Assembly (NCBI GenBank): GCA_017444825.1
Contig: JAFSVU010000055.1
Location: 1-52,687, forward strand
DNA: 52,687 nucleotides
Origin: Clostridia bacterium
GTDB taxonomy: Bacteria; Bacillota; Clostridia; UBA1212
Direction: 5' to 3'
Under the pieces are notes generated by a model that worked only from the letters and a program-made list of their open reading frames with translations, ran no database searches and was not told the DNA's origin. A program made the translations under genes and the position numbers. This document shows, piece after piece, positions 25,574-33,904 of this stretch (positions within the stretch are counted from its first letter, which is position 1; every line of letters starts with the position of its first letter).

Positions 25574-26176
25574 ATGAGAATCGCGGTAATTAATGAAGTT
25601 TCGTCCCAGGACAAAAACGAGAAAGTCATGAAGGCTCTTGAGCCCTTCGGCCACGAAGTGTTCAACGTGGGTATGACAGGCGCGGGGAACGAGCCCGAGC
25701 TCACGTACATCCACACAGGTCTCATGGCAGGCATTGCGCTCAACTCCGGCGCTGTCGATCTGGTCATCGGCGGCTGCGGCACCGGTCAGGGCTTCCTGAT
25801 CTCGGCCATGCAGTACCCCGGAGTATTCTGCGGACTTATTCTCGATTCCCTTGACGCCTGGCTGTTCTCGCAGATCAACGGCGGAAACTGTGTCTCATTG
25901 GCGTTAAACAAGGGCTTCGGCTGGGCTGCAGACATTAATCTTTCCTATATTTTCGAGAAACTTTTCCAGGACCCCATGGGCCGCGGATATCCCCCTCACA
26001 GGGCAGAGAGCCAGCAGGCGAGCCGTGTAAAACTCACAGAAGTCAGCACCGCCTCCCACAAGGACTTTCAGGAGATCCTTAACGCCATCGATCCCGCACT
26101 TATTAAACAAGTGTTCTCACATAAGCCATTTAAGGAGTTGATAGAAGAAAATGCAAGAGTTAAATTTATTTATTGA
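25574..26176 (+). CDS. RpiB/LacA/LacB-family sugar isomerase
   Basis: The 200 residues start MRIAVINEVS and contain the family motif VIGGCGTGQGF, whose Cys matches the base of RpiB (CGTGIG in E. coli), then LDSLDAWLFSQINGGNCVSLAL in place of the common HN-x-ANVL segment. It is longer than RpiB (about 150 aa), with a C-terminal extension of about 50 residues. The family interconverts aldoses and ketoses, usually phosphorylated. In this operon it could isomerise the ring-opened aldose acid into the ketose the transketolase needs; that is inference. It follows the transketolase gene by 2 bp and overlaps the next gene by 26 bp. Confidence 0.85.
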   Translation: MRIAVINEVSSQDKNEKVMKALEPFGHEVFNVGMTGAGNEPELTYIHTGLMAGIALNSGAVDLVIGGCGTGQGFLISAMQYPGVFCGLILDSLDAWLFSQINGGNCVSLALNKGFGWAADINLSYIFEKLFQDPMGRGYPPHRAESQQASRVKLTEVSTASHKDFQEILNAIDPALIKQVFSHKPFKELIEENARVKFIY

Positions 26177-27659
26177 TAACCAATACGTCCCTTCCAAGGC
26201 CACCGAGTGGTCGGACGTTTACAACCCCAGCACCGGTGAGATCATCGCCAAGGCACCGAAGTGCACACAGGACGAGGCCCTTGCCGCCGTCGCATCCGCC
26301 TACAAGGCGTTCCCCGGCTGGCGCGACACCCCCGTTCTCAAGCGTATGCAGGTCCTCTACAAGGTTCGCCAGATCCTGGTGGAAAGAATGGACGAGCTCA
26401 CCATGAGCGTTGCCCGCGAAAACGGCAAGGCATGGGAAGAGGCAAAAGGCGACGTTCTCAAGGCTAAAGAGGCCACAGAGCACGCTCTCGCAATGCCCGA
26501 CCTTATGCTCGGCGACTCGATGATGAACGCGTCGAACGGCTACGACACACAGATGATCCGTGAGTCCGTTGGCGTCTTCCTCGGCATCGTTCCCTTCAAC
26601 TTCCCCGCAATGATCCCCATGGGCTGGATGGCTCCTATGTGCATCGCCTGCGGAAACTGCATCGTTATCAAGGCTTCAAGCTCCACCCCGATGACGGCCC
26701 TCAAGATCGCCGACATATACCGCGAAGCAGGCCTCCCCGACGGTGTTCTCAACGTGATCACCTGCGGCAGGGACGTAACCGACGTTCTTCTCGCTGACGA
26801 CCGCATCAAAGGCGTTTCCTTCGTAGGATCCACCAAGGTCGGTCTCTCGATCTACGAGAAAGCCTCCAAGTACGGAAAGAGAGTTCAGACTCTTTGCGAA
26901 GCGAAAAACCACGCTCTGGTGCTCAAGGACGCCCCGATAGGACGTACGGCTGCCGGCATAATCAACGCCTCCTTCGGCTGCGCAGGCGAGCGCTGCATGG
27001 CTCTCCCCGTAGTGGTCGCTGAGGAAGAGATCGCCGATGAGCTCGTTGCCGAGATAGTCAAACTCGCCAAGGACATCAAGGTGGGGCCCGCATACGACAA
27101 GACCACAAAGCTGGGCCCTGTCTACAGCGCGGCTCACAAGCAAAAGATCTGTGCAGACATAGAAGGCGGCATCAAGGACGGAGCTGTCTGCGTTCTCGAC
27201 GGACGTAACGTGGTGGTTGAAGGCTATGAAAACGGCTTCTACCTCGGTCCCACGGTCCTCGACCACGTCACCGGCGACATGTACGTCGGTTCCCGCGAGA
27301 TATTCGGGCCCGTGCTCTCCATCAAGAGGGTTAAAGACTTTGAGGAAGGCCTCCGCGAGATGAACAGCAACCCCTTCGCAAACGGCTCGGTCATCTACAC
27401 ACAAAACGGTTACTACGCCCGCGAATTTGCAAAACGTACCGACGGCGGTATGGTAGGCATCAACGTAGGCATCCCGGTTCCGGTAGGAGTTTTCCCCTTC
27501 TCCGGCCATAAAAAATCATTCTTCGGCGCTCTGCACACTCTCGGCAAGGACGGTGTGAACTTCTACACAGACGCCAAGTGCATCACCCAGCACTGGTTCG
27601 CCGAGGAAGAGAAAAAGTCCCGAACGGTCAGCACGTGGGATGGTACCCTGAACGGCTGA
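26151..27659 (+). CDS. CoA-acylating methylmalonate/malonate-semialdehyde dehydrogenase-like (IolA/MmsA)
   Basis: The 502-residue aldehyde dehydrogenase is of the MmsA/IolA type. Signatures are FNFPAMIPM, IKASSSTPM, VSFVGSTKVG and the catalytic Cys in FGCAGERCMA (C282), where the preceding Arg (R281) corresponds to the carboxylate-binding Arg typical of this subfamily. EIFGPVLSIKRV follows. In inositol degradation IolA turns malonate semialdehyde into acetyl-CoA and CO2 with NAD. In this operon no aldolase that makes malonate semialdehyde is present, so its true substrate may be another acidic semialdehyde. It is the last gene of the operon; a bidirectional terminator follows about 150 bp downstream. 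Confidence 0.9.
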   Translation: MQELNLFIDNQYVPSKATEWSDVYNPSTGEIIAKAPKCTQDEALAAVASAYKAFPGWRDTPVLKRMQVLYKVRQILVERMDELTMSVARENGKAWEEAKGDVLKAKEATEHALAMPDLMLGDSMMNASNGYDTQMIRESVGVFLGIVPFNFPAMIPMGWMAPMCIACGNCIVIKASSSTPMTALKIADIYREAGLPDGVLNVITCGRDVTDVLLADDRIKGVSFVGSTKVGLSIYEKASKYGKRVQTLCEAKNHALVLKDAPIGRTAAGIINASFGCAGERCMALPVVVAEEEIADELVAEIVKLAKDIKVGPAYDKTTKLGPVYSAAHKQKICADIEGGIKDGAVCVLDGRNVVVEGYENGFYLGPTVLDHVTGDMYVGSREIFGPVLSIKRVKDFEEGLREMNSNPFANGSVIYTQNGYYAREFAKRTDGGMVGINVGIPVPVGVFPFSGHKKSFFGALHTLGKDGVNFYTDAKCITQHWFAEEEKKSRTVSTWDGTLNG

Positions 27660-27806
27660 TCCGAACGAGTCGTCGCGGCGCGCTGCGCATTGTTTAATTG
27701 GTAATTGTAGATGCGCAGTCCCAAGCGGCGTTGATCGGTAATGTTTGTTTGATATCCCCTTGTTGTTTTAACTGATCTGATTGTTTGTTTGCTGTTTGTT
27801 TTATGG

Positions 27807-27846
27807 AAAAGAGAGGCACGTCCGCGCGGGTCGCACCTCTCTTTTT
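27807..27846. terminator. Bidirectional terminator between convergent operons
   Basis: GAGAGG at 27811-27816 pairs with CCTCTC at 27836-27841, extended by a CG/CG pair inside two mismatches. A-runs stand on the left and T-runs on the right (gaaaa...ctttttc). It lies between the catabolic operon (ends 27659) and the convergent EEP lipoprotein gene (ends 27865). The rest of 27660-27864 holds nothing else I can support, apart from one CATTGGCG octamer. Confidence 0.7.
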
Positions 27847-27864
27847 CATTGCATTGGCGCCTTC

Positions 27865-29697
27865 TTATCTGATCGTAAAAGTGCCCAGAACCGGCAGATG
27901 GTCAGATATCCAGTAGGATCCCCGGTTTATCAAAAACGTCTCGTAGGTGCGGGCGTCGGTGGTCTCGGAACTGTAAAAGATATAGTCAATGGGCTCCTTG
28001 GCGGGGTTGTAGGAGGAGCCGTTTGCGTCGTAGTTTGACACCATTGTCGAGGCGTGGTTTTCGTCCACAGTCACAGGCGCACCGTCCCGGGAATCGGCAA
28101 GCTTCATCTTGAACTTGGTCCCGTCCAGGTCCTCCACCTTGCTCTTGCCGGTGATCATCTTATACAGCGCATAGAATTCCCCCGATGAGGTTGTGCGGCG
28201 GTTGTTCAGATCGCCTGTTAGGAAGATCGGCGTGTCGCCGAAACGGCGGGAGAACCGCAGTATGACTTTGATCTGCTCCTTGCGGATGGTATTGCCGTCG
28301 GTGGAGTTGTTGTTTCCGGTGTGGTCAAGGTGGGTGTTGAAATGGACGAACTCCCTGCCCGTCGCTTTGTCTCTGAAACGGCCCCACGTGCAGATGCGGG
28401 GGTAATTGGCTTTTTCGAAGGAAGATCCCGCAACGTCGGGAGTTTCCGAAAGCCAGAAGGTGCCGCTCTCCAGAAGGTCGAACTTATCCTTCCTGTAGTA
28501 GATCGGGTTCGCCTCGCCTCCGGTGCTTCTGGGTTCGCCAAATCCGGCGTACGAATCGTTGAAGACAAACGCGTCGAGCCACTTTCTCCAGGTGGTGGTG
28601 ACCTCCTGCATGGCCACGATATCAGGCATCTGTTCGTCCAGCAGCTGCCTGAACATATCTGACTTCACCCTTACGGGGGTGGAATTTCCGTTTTCGGTCT
28701 GAATGTTAAACTGCAATATTTTAATGTCCGCGCCGCTGCCGGAAGAGGCTTTTATCTCATACACGTCAGGGTTTGCAAATGTTGCGGCCTCATCCTGCGT
28801 CAGGAACTTTATCTCGCTTATGAGAAGCGTCTCATTGTTTCCTCCCGCGAACTGCTCCGGTATTATCCTGAACATAGTGACGTTCTTTCCGTAGCTGAGC
28901 CCGGAAAAATCAAAAAGAATATATTGCCACTCACCCTGTTTTACGAACCGGAACACCTCTTTGCGCAGCGTCTCGGTCTCCCCGGTGGACGTGGCGCACA
29001 TTAAACTCATGACCTTCCCCGAGTAATTCTCTGCCTTGACCTTTAGAACAACGAAGGGTTTCAGATCAAGCGTCGCGCAGGACAAACCAATGGAATTGCA
29101 AAAATCCTTATACTTGAAAAATATCTGAGGCGTACTCGTGCCGGAAGAGCCCACGGAGCCGGTCTTCAGGGCCAGCACACGCCCCTCCGCACCGTCGTTT
29201 ACCACCTCCGCGGAAAGACATTTCGGGCTTGCGAAATATGTCAGCACACCGTAGTCAGCCGCCCTTCCGAGATCGATGTTCTCAGGGTCTATCACAGGGG
29301 GCGTAGGCGTTGGGGCCTCAGTCGGAGCGGGAGTGGGAGCAGCTGTCTCTTCGGGCTCAGGCGTTACGGTTTCTGCGGCTTCGGTGGCCTTTTCCGTCTC
29401 TTCACCCGCCTTTTCGGTCGGCTCCTCCGGTTTTTCGGTAGCGTCATCCGCTTTTTGGGTGGCCTCGCCGGGACCCTCCGTCTCACCCGGTGTCTTTCCG
29501 GGCTCTTCCGTAGCAGGCGCAGTCTCTTCGCTCACATAGTCCGTCGCCAATGGAGTCTCTTCCGGGACAGGCCCCTTCGTGCCTTCGGGAACAGGACTGA
29601 CGTTTGCGGCGCAGGCCCCAAGGACCACCGCCAATATCATCATCAAAACCAGGGAAACTGTCATTTCGGGGTACCGGGCTCTCTTTTTTGATTTCAT
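27865..29697 (-). CDS. Endonuclease/exonuclease/phosphatase-family lipoprotein
   Basis: The 610 residues start with a lipoprotein signal peptide (lipobox LGAC, C29), a long Glu/Thr/Pro linker (about 30-140) and a beta-sandwich region (about 145-330) that resembles a carbohydrate-binding module. The C-terminal EEP domain (about 335-610) has the expected residues: N in ILQFNIQ, Glu in VAMQEVTT, HFNTHLDH, LTGDLNN and SDHLPV. EEP enzymes cleave phosphodiesters or phosphate esters in nucleic acids, sphingolipids or inositol phosphates; the substrate here is unknown but must be extracellular. The ribosome binding site is CGGAG. The gene lies 15 bp after the NlpC-like lipoprotein gene, so they form an operon. 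Confidence 0.88.
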   Translation of the reverse strand: MKSKKRARYPEMTVSLVLMMILAVVLGACAANVSPVPEGTKGPVPEETPLATDYVSEETAPATEEPGKTPGETEGPGEATQKADDATEKPEEPTEKAGEETEKATEAAETVTPEPEETAAPTPAPTEAPTPTPPVIDPENIDLGRAADYGVLTYFASPKCLSAEVVNDGAEGRVLALKTGSVGSSGTSTPQIFFKYKDFCNSIGLSCATLDLKPFVVLKVKAENYSGKVMSLMCATSTGETETLRKEVFRFVKQGEWQYILFDFSGLSYGKNVTMFRIIPEQFAGGNNETLLISEIKFLTQDEAATFANPDVYEIKASSGSGADIKILQFNIQTENGNSTPVRVKSDMFRQLLDEQMPDIVAMQEVTTTWRKWLDAFVFNDSYAGFGEPRSTGGEANPIYYRKDKFDLLESGTFWLSETPDVAGSSFEKANYPRICTWGRFRDKATGREFVHFNTHLDHTGNNNSTDGNTIRKEQIKVILRFSRRFGDTPIFLTGDLNNRRTTSSGEFYALYKMITGKSKVEDLDGTKFKMKLADSRDGAPVTVDENHASTMVSNYDANGSSYNPAKEPIDYIFYSSETTDARTYETFLINRGSYWISDHLPVLGTFTIR

Positions 29698-29712
29698 CTG
29701 CTTATCTCCGGA

Positions 29713-31104
29713 TCACTGTTTGCTGTAGTAGTCAAAATATATGTTGTTGGTCTCTGTGGCCACAGGCCTGTAGGCAAAAATGAACGGTGCGTCCGGGTAG
29801 CTCACCGGCTCAAAGGTCGGCTGGTCCGGGTTCATGATGCGGGTGTCGGAACCGTGGTCGTAGCGCAGGGCCTTGCCGTCGCTCACATCGGAAGCCAGCA
29901 TAAACACGTGCTGGGGCCCTCCGTCAGCCGCGGGCCTTACAAACACGATGTCGCCGGCCTTGAGGTCGCCGGCATTGGTTATTTTCTCAAAGCCCATCTT
30001 TTTGCACCAAACGTGGAGGTTCGCAACAACGCAGCCCTGTATCAGCGGCTGTCCGAAAACAAACCCCGCCCGGTACACTATCCAGTCCATCAGACGGTCG
30101 CAGCTGCTGTTCCCGGGCCTGTGGTTGATCGCCGGATTTGTGCAGGAATCGCCGTACGTGAACTCCTGCTCCCGCGCGTAATTAACGATGTAATGCCCCT
30201 CTCTGAGAAGGTTGCACACGAGAAGCGAATAGGGCGTGTAGACTATCGTCCCGTTTTCATCCGCCACCCTGCAGCCGTACTGTTTGTTCCGGTCGCAAAA
30301 ATCCTTCGCATCCTCAAGTGTCGAAAAGGCGCTGCCCCGGACGTTTCCCTCGGGAATATGCAGCCGGTCCTCGTACTGGCACACGTAGAAGCCCTTCGCG
30401 ACTTGCGGTTTCTCCGCCTGCGGCTCACTGTCCTCCAGGATAAACGCATTGGCTTCGTCAATGCTCCCGCAGAAAGCCGCCTTCTCAAGCAGAAACGTGT
30501 CCCCCTCTTTCACAAAATTGGTGTAGTCAAGCCGGAAGCCGTCGTTGAACCTGGTCATCCAGCCATTGGCGTCAGATGTGTCGAAAATGACGTACTGGGA
30601 GACCCTCTCGCCAAAGAACTCCGAGTCACCTCCGTAGGTCTCGATAACGGAGAAGCCCGCCTGAGCATCGCTGCGCTCTTCAGTTGCGTAAAAGAGCTCA
30701 AAAGCGCCTCCCCATTCCGCACGGATCTTTAGGACCACAGCCTTGATCTCCTCTGGCGTGAAGGGAACGTTGGTCTTACCGTCAGCGGAAGTTCCGTAAC
30801 CCGCCGCCTTGTACATGCTGCTGAGATTCCAGTAAACGTTGGGATCCCTTGACTCCCCGGTGGCCACAACGGCCACGCCGCCCTCTTCAAGCCTCGGCTC
30901 CGATGAGTTTCCCGCGGCAAAGGAAGCCCGGAAAAGCTTCTTTGACATCTTCGAAAAATCGATCCGCTTAGGGGTCGAAATAACGTCTGACCGCGCCCCG
31001 GAACCAATGTCCTCCCCCGTGCTCACACAGGACACAAGACACATCGGAAGCGCCAGCACACCCAGTATCAGCGAAATAATCCTCTTGACCATTTTACCTC
31101 TCAT
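29713..31104 (-). CDS. NlpC/P60-like (papain-fold) lipoprotein
   Basis: The 463 residues carry a lipobox LVSC near residue 26. An N-terminal beta-rich region (about 50-250) of unknown family is followed by a short Cys-containing segment (STLEDAKDFCDRNKQYGCRV). The C-terminal papain-like domain has the candidate nucleophile in NSSCDRLMDWIVY, a catalytic His in GGPQHVFMLAS, and GDLKAGDIVFVRP, the phrase typical of NlpC/P60 and CHAP hydrolases before the His. A cell-wall hydrolase or amidase role is likely. The ATG at 31104 or one four codons downstream (31092) could be used. The 33-bp repeat array begins just upstream. Confidence 0.75.
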   Translation of the reverse strand: MRGKMVKRIISLILGVLALPMCLVSCVSTGEDIGSGARSDVISTPKRIDFSKMSKKLFRASFAAGNSSEPRLEEGGVAVVATGESRDPNVYWNLSSMYKAAGYGTSADGKTNVPFTPEEIKAVVLKIRAEWGGAFELFYATEERSDAQAGFSVIETYGGDSEFFGERVSQYVIFDTSDANGWMTRFNDGFRLDYTNFVKEGDTFLLEKAAFCGSIDEANAFILEDSEPQAEKPQVAKGFYVCQYEDRLHIPEGNVRGSAFSTLEDAKDFCDRNKQYGCRVADENGTIVYTPYSLLVCNLLREGHYIVNYAREQEFTYGDSCTNPAINHRPGNSSCDRLMDWIVYRAGFVFGQPLIQGCVVANLHVWCKKMGFEKITNAGDLKAGDIVFVRPAADGGPQHVFMLASDVSDGKALRYDHGSDTRIMNPDQPTFEPVSYPDAPFIFAYRPVATETNNIYFDYYSKQ

Positions 31105-31110
31105 CTTTTA

Positions 31111-31275
31111 CCTCTTACCTTTTACTTTTTACCTTTTACTTATTACCTGAGCGGCACCCCTTTAACCATTACTTATTACCTTGAGCGGCACTCCCTTAAG
31201 CAGTTTACCTATTACCTGTTACTTATTACCTGAGCGGCACCCCTTTAACCATTACTTATTACCTGATGCGGCACC
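31111..31275. repeat. 33-bp intergenic repeat array, locus 4
   Basis: Four GCGGCAC cores (near 31151, 31185, 31232 and 31268) lie between the start of the NlpC-like gene and the end of the GDSL hydrolase gene. The last unit is read as the final codons of the GDSL gene and supplies its stop codon at 31252-31254, so the repeat has replaced or extended that gene's natural C terminus. Confidence 0.75.
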
Positions 31276-32022
31276 CCTTCTTAAAATGCAGTGTCTAACA
31301 ATAAAATCGATATACGACCCAACCATCTTCGCCACCAGGTAGTACCCCGCATTGTTCAGATGCCCGCCGGTGTAAAACAGCCTGTGAAATTCCGCGTCGT
31401 GGGGCGGCCCGTACTTTGCCAGATCGATCACGTACGTGTCCGTGAAGAAGTCCGCAAGGTCGTACATTAGCTTTTGGTGCGCGGCGTGGTTTTCTGCCCA
31501 CTCGGGTGTGACAAAAGGCTCGGGCTCCACAGGCATCGTCACTGGGAAAAAGACCGCCCCTGGTGAGATCTCCTTGTAGCGCCGGATGATCTTGGCGTAG
31601 TCGCCAGCAAACGTGGGCCTGTTCCGGTGCCAGTCCGGGTCAATATCGTCAATGCTCCCGAGCTCCTGATGAAACTCGTCCAGGTCATTGACGCCCAGAG
31701 CTATTATATATGCATCCGCCGCCTTGGCTTTGTCCCAGAAGCCCTTCTCATCCGCAAAAGAGTTGTTGTACTCGCGGCAGGTCATATTACCCCGTGTGAA
31801 ATTATACACAGTGGTGCCGCTCATCCGCGCAAGATACTGCGGCCAGGAAATATCAAAAATGTCATGGTAATCCCTCGGCTCCCCGGGAACGCCTATGGAC
31901 TCCAGGTCCCCCGACGCCAATGAATCGCCTATGACAGCGATGGTCCTGAAAATGCTTGTGAGCCCGCCGTCGTCCTTAATAACGTCAAGCGGCTGCTCGT
32001 CCCTGATATCGATCATAACCAA
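31252..32022 (-). CDS. GDSL/SGNH-family hydrolase, cytoplasmic
   Basis: The 256 residues carry block I AVIGDSLASGD (Ser nucleophile), block II-like NFTRGNMTCREYN, block III ALGVNDLDEFH (Asn) and block V YTGGHLNNAGY (His). These make a complete SGNH set. There is no signal peptide, so it probably acts inside the cell, perhaps on acyl or acetyl groups of sugars. The last 10 or so residues (RRGAASGNK) are encoded by an invading 33-bp repeat unit. It is transcribed away from the ricin-lectin gene terminator at 32101-32131. Confidence 0.85.
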   Translation of the reverse strand: MVMIDIRDEQPLDVIKDDGGLTSIFRTIAVIGDSLASGDLESIGVPGEPRDYHDIFDISWPQYLARMSGTTVYNFTRGNMTCREYNNSFADEKGFWDKAKAADAYIIALGVNDLDEFHQELGSIDDIDPDWHRNRPTFAGDYAKIIRRYKEISPGAVFFPVTMPVEPEPFVTPEWAENHAAHQKLMYDLADFFTDTYVIDLAKYGPPHDAEFHRLFYTGGHLNNAGYYLVAKMVGSYIDFIVRHCILRRGAASGNK

Positions 32023-32100
32023 TTCTCCGAATGCTATTCCGCCTCATAAGGCCAATACGATCCACTGCATATATTATCACTTTTGGCGTCTGCGGACAAT

Positions 32101-32131
32101 AAAAAAGGCACAGCCGTGAAAACTGCGCCTT
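32101..32131 (-). terminator. Rho-independent terminator of the ricin-lectin gene
   Basis: On the minus strand, AAGGCGCAG at 32131-32123 pairs with CTGTGCCTT at 32113-32105 (one G-T wobble, 9-nt loop), followed by a run of six T. It lies 24 bp after the stop codon of the gene ending at 32155. Confidence 0.8.
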
Positions 32132-32154
32132 TATGCTCACAGAACAAATTACTG

Positions 32155-33699
32155 TCAGTTGGCGATCCGGATCAGCCACTCGTCATGGCGTTTCGCGTCG
32201 TTGATGAACGCCCTCTGGGCCACCACGTTCGTAGAGCCGATCAGGCTTTCCTTCTGGGCAAGGACCAGGTTGTGTATCCATGCGGAGCGGGCCTTGATAG
32301 CCAGACCGTTGGGGATCTTGTACACGAACCATTGGTTTCTCGTGATGTTTGAGGCGTTCAGCTGAAGCTGCACAGCGCCGTTGTCCGAGAAAATATTGCC
32401 GTTTGCGGGGCGGAGATACGTGTAGGAGTTCCTGTTCTTGATCATATAGGAGCCTGTGGTCGAGATATCCGTGGGTACAAGGTACCATTCATCCTTGAAG
32501 CTTTCGTTGTAAACATAGGGCCGCTGGGTCACGAGTGCTCCGTCGCCGCTGTTCCCGTCTGCCACCGACATGGTGTGATCGGTCCACCCCGTTCCGCCGC
32601 TGCCGCCGCAGGAGGATCTCGGTTTAATGGCAAAGCCTCCGTATGAGGTCATGTAGATGCGCCACTGCTGGCCTTCCGCCAATGTGTTGGCCGACTGGAT
32701 CAGCTGCACGTCGTATGCCGAATATGAGGACGGGGGCACCGTTATGACCAGACTGCTCCGGGCCGATTTGATGGTGTAGTAGCCGTTTCCGAGGGACGTG
32801 ACCTCCCATTTCTGGGCACTCGATCCGGTGTAGCTTCTGAGCTCCAGCCCCGCGCCAACAGCTGCCGAACCGTTGACCGGCTGAAGGTACTTGTCAATGT
32901 GCCTGTTTCTTATATAGTACGTACCGGTCTCCATCAGGTTTTTGATCCGGTATGTGAAGGTGATCATGGGCCTGTAGGAGGAGTATACCGATTCAGAGGA
33001 GCCGAATTCCTTGGCGCCGGTCGCGCTGCCTGACGTGAGGATGATCCTATTCGTGTCTGTGTACGTAAGTCTTTTCCAACCCTTGCAGAAGGAGGTGATA
33101 TCAAAATAAACCCTGCTCCCCTGGACGGCCATCGCCCCGCAATTCACCGAGGTGTCATACGTGCCGACGTTTAAATTGGTTACAGTGTTCTCATATATCG
33201 TGGGATCCACCGTAACGGGATAGACCGTGTCCGGGTCCTTCAAAAAGCTCTCCGGCACACTGACTGTCAGAACATACGCGGAACCCTTCCCCTTCGCATA
33301 CGTAACGGAACCGCCAACAGTATTTCCCGTGCTGTCGTAGGCAATTATTTCGCCCAGCCTCATGACGGTCTCTTTTTTCCCGTTGAGCAGTACAAGTCCG
33401 CCCTCATCCCTCGCCAATGTGAGGCCGCCGGCATCAAGGGTGAATCTGAAGGAATTCCTGCCTGTGTATTTTTCGAGTATTATGTCTTCTTTAATACCGT
33501 TGAGAAGAGGAGTATAACGGACCTTTGTGTTTTCACCGAAAACATTCGAATATGATACGGTCTCTTTCTCTTTAACGAGCTTTCCTCCCGTTTTTTCGGG
33601 AGCCAGTTTTATCTTCCCGCCCAGGTAACCAAAGGAAATACCGTCACTGATATCCTTCGGAAAAAGGACCGAGTAGTCGTTTGCTTTTACCTTGCTCAT
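32155..33699 (-). CDS. Ricin-type beta-trefoil protein, apparently missing its N terminus
   Basis: About 514 residues. The first half (about 10-225) resembles the region ahead of DNRLRE domains in WapA-like wall proteins: VRYTPLLNGIKEDIILEKY, TVYPVTVDPT and VYFDITSFCKGW. The second half has ricin-type beta-trefoil repeats with Q-x-W-like motifs (SSAQKWEV, EGQQWRIY, RNQWFVYK). Relatives are secreted, but there is no signal peptide after the chosen ATG (MSKVKANDYS) and the upstream open frame does not supply a convincing one. A 5'-truncated gene is therefore likely. A proper terminator follows it. Confidence 0.7.
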   Translation of the reverse strand: MSKVKANDYSVLFPKDISDGISFGYLGGKIKLAPEKTGGKLVKEKETVSYSNVFGENTKVRYTPLLNGIKEDIILEKYTGRNSFRFTLDAGGLTLARDEGGLVLLNGKKETVMRLGEIIAYDSTGNTVGGSVTYAKGKGSAYVLTVSVPESFLKDPDTVYPVTVDPTIYENTVTNLNVGTYDTSVNCGAMAVQGSRVYFDITSFCKGWKRLTYTDTNRIILTSGSATGAKEFGSSESVYSSYRPMITFTYRIKNLMETGTYYIRNRHIDKYLQPVNGSAAVGAGLELRSYTGSSAQKWEVTSLGNGYYTIKSARSSLVITVPPSSYSAYDVQLIQSANTLAEGQQWRIYMTSYGGFAIKPRSSCGGSGGTGWTDHTMSVADGNSGDGALVTQRPYVYNESFKDEWYLVPTDISTTGSYMIKNRNSYTYLRPANGNIFSDNGAVQLQLNASNITRNQWFVYKIPNGLAIKARSAWIHNLVLAQKESLIGSTNVVAQRAFINDAKRHDEWLIRIAN

Positions 33700-33904
33700 A
33701 AAAAACCCCAAATAAACCATTCGGCAAATTAACCGGAAAAATGATTGCGAAGCATCAGCCGTATAAAAATGCTGCAAGATGTCGCAAGCCTTTCTGCTGT
33801 GTCATAATCGGGTCACATTTTACTACTTAGCGCCAAATGATTCAAATGGGGGTTTTTGAGTGTCGGTTTGTTTTATCTGTTTACTATTCGGTTTTTATCC
33901 TTTT

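Noticed and set aside
20020-27659. Sulfoquinovose sulfo-transketolase operon
   Set aside because: It shares split transketolase and an RpiB-like isomerase, but there is no sulfoquinovosidase, sulfolactaldehyde enzyme or sulfonate transporter; the IolD-like and IolA-like genes point to cyclitols instead.
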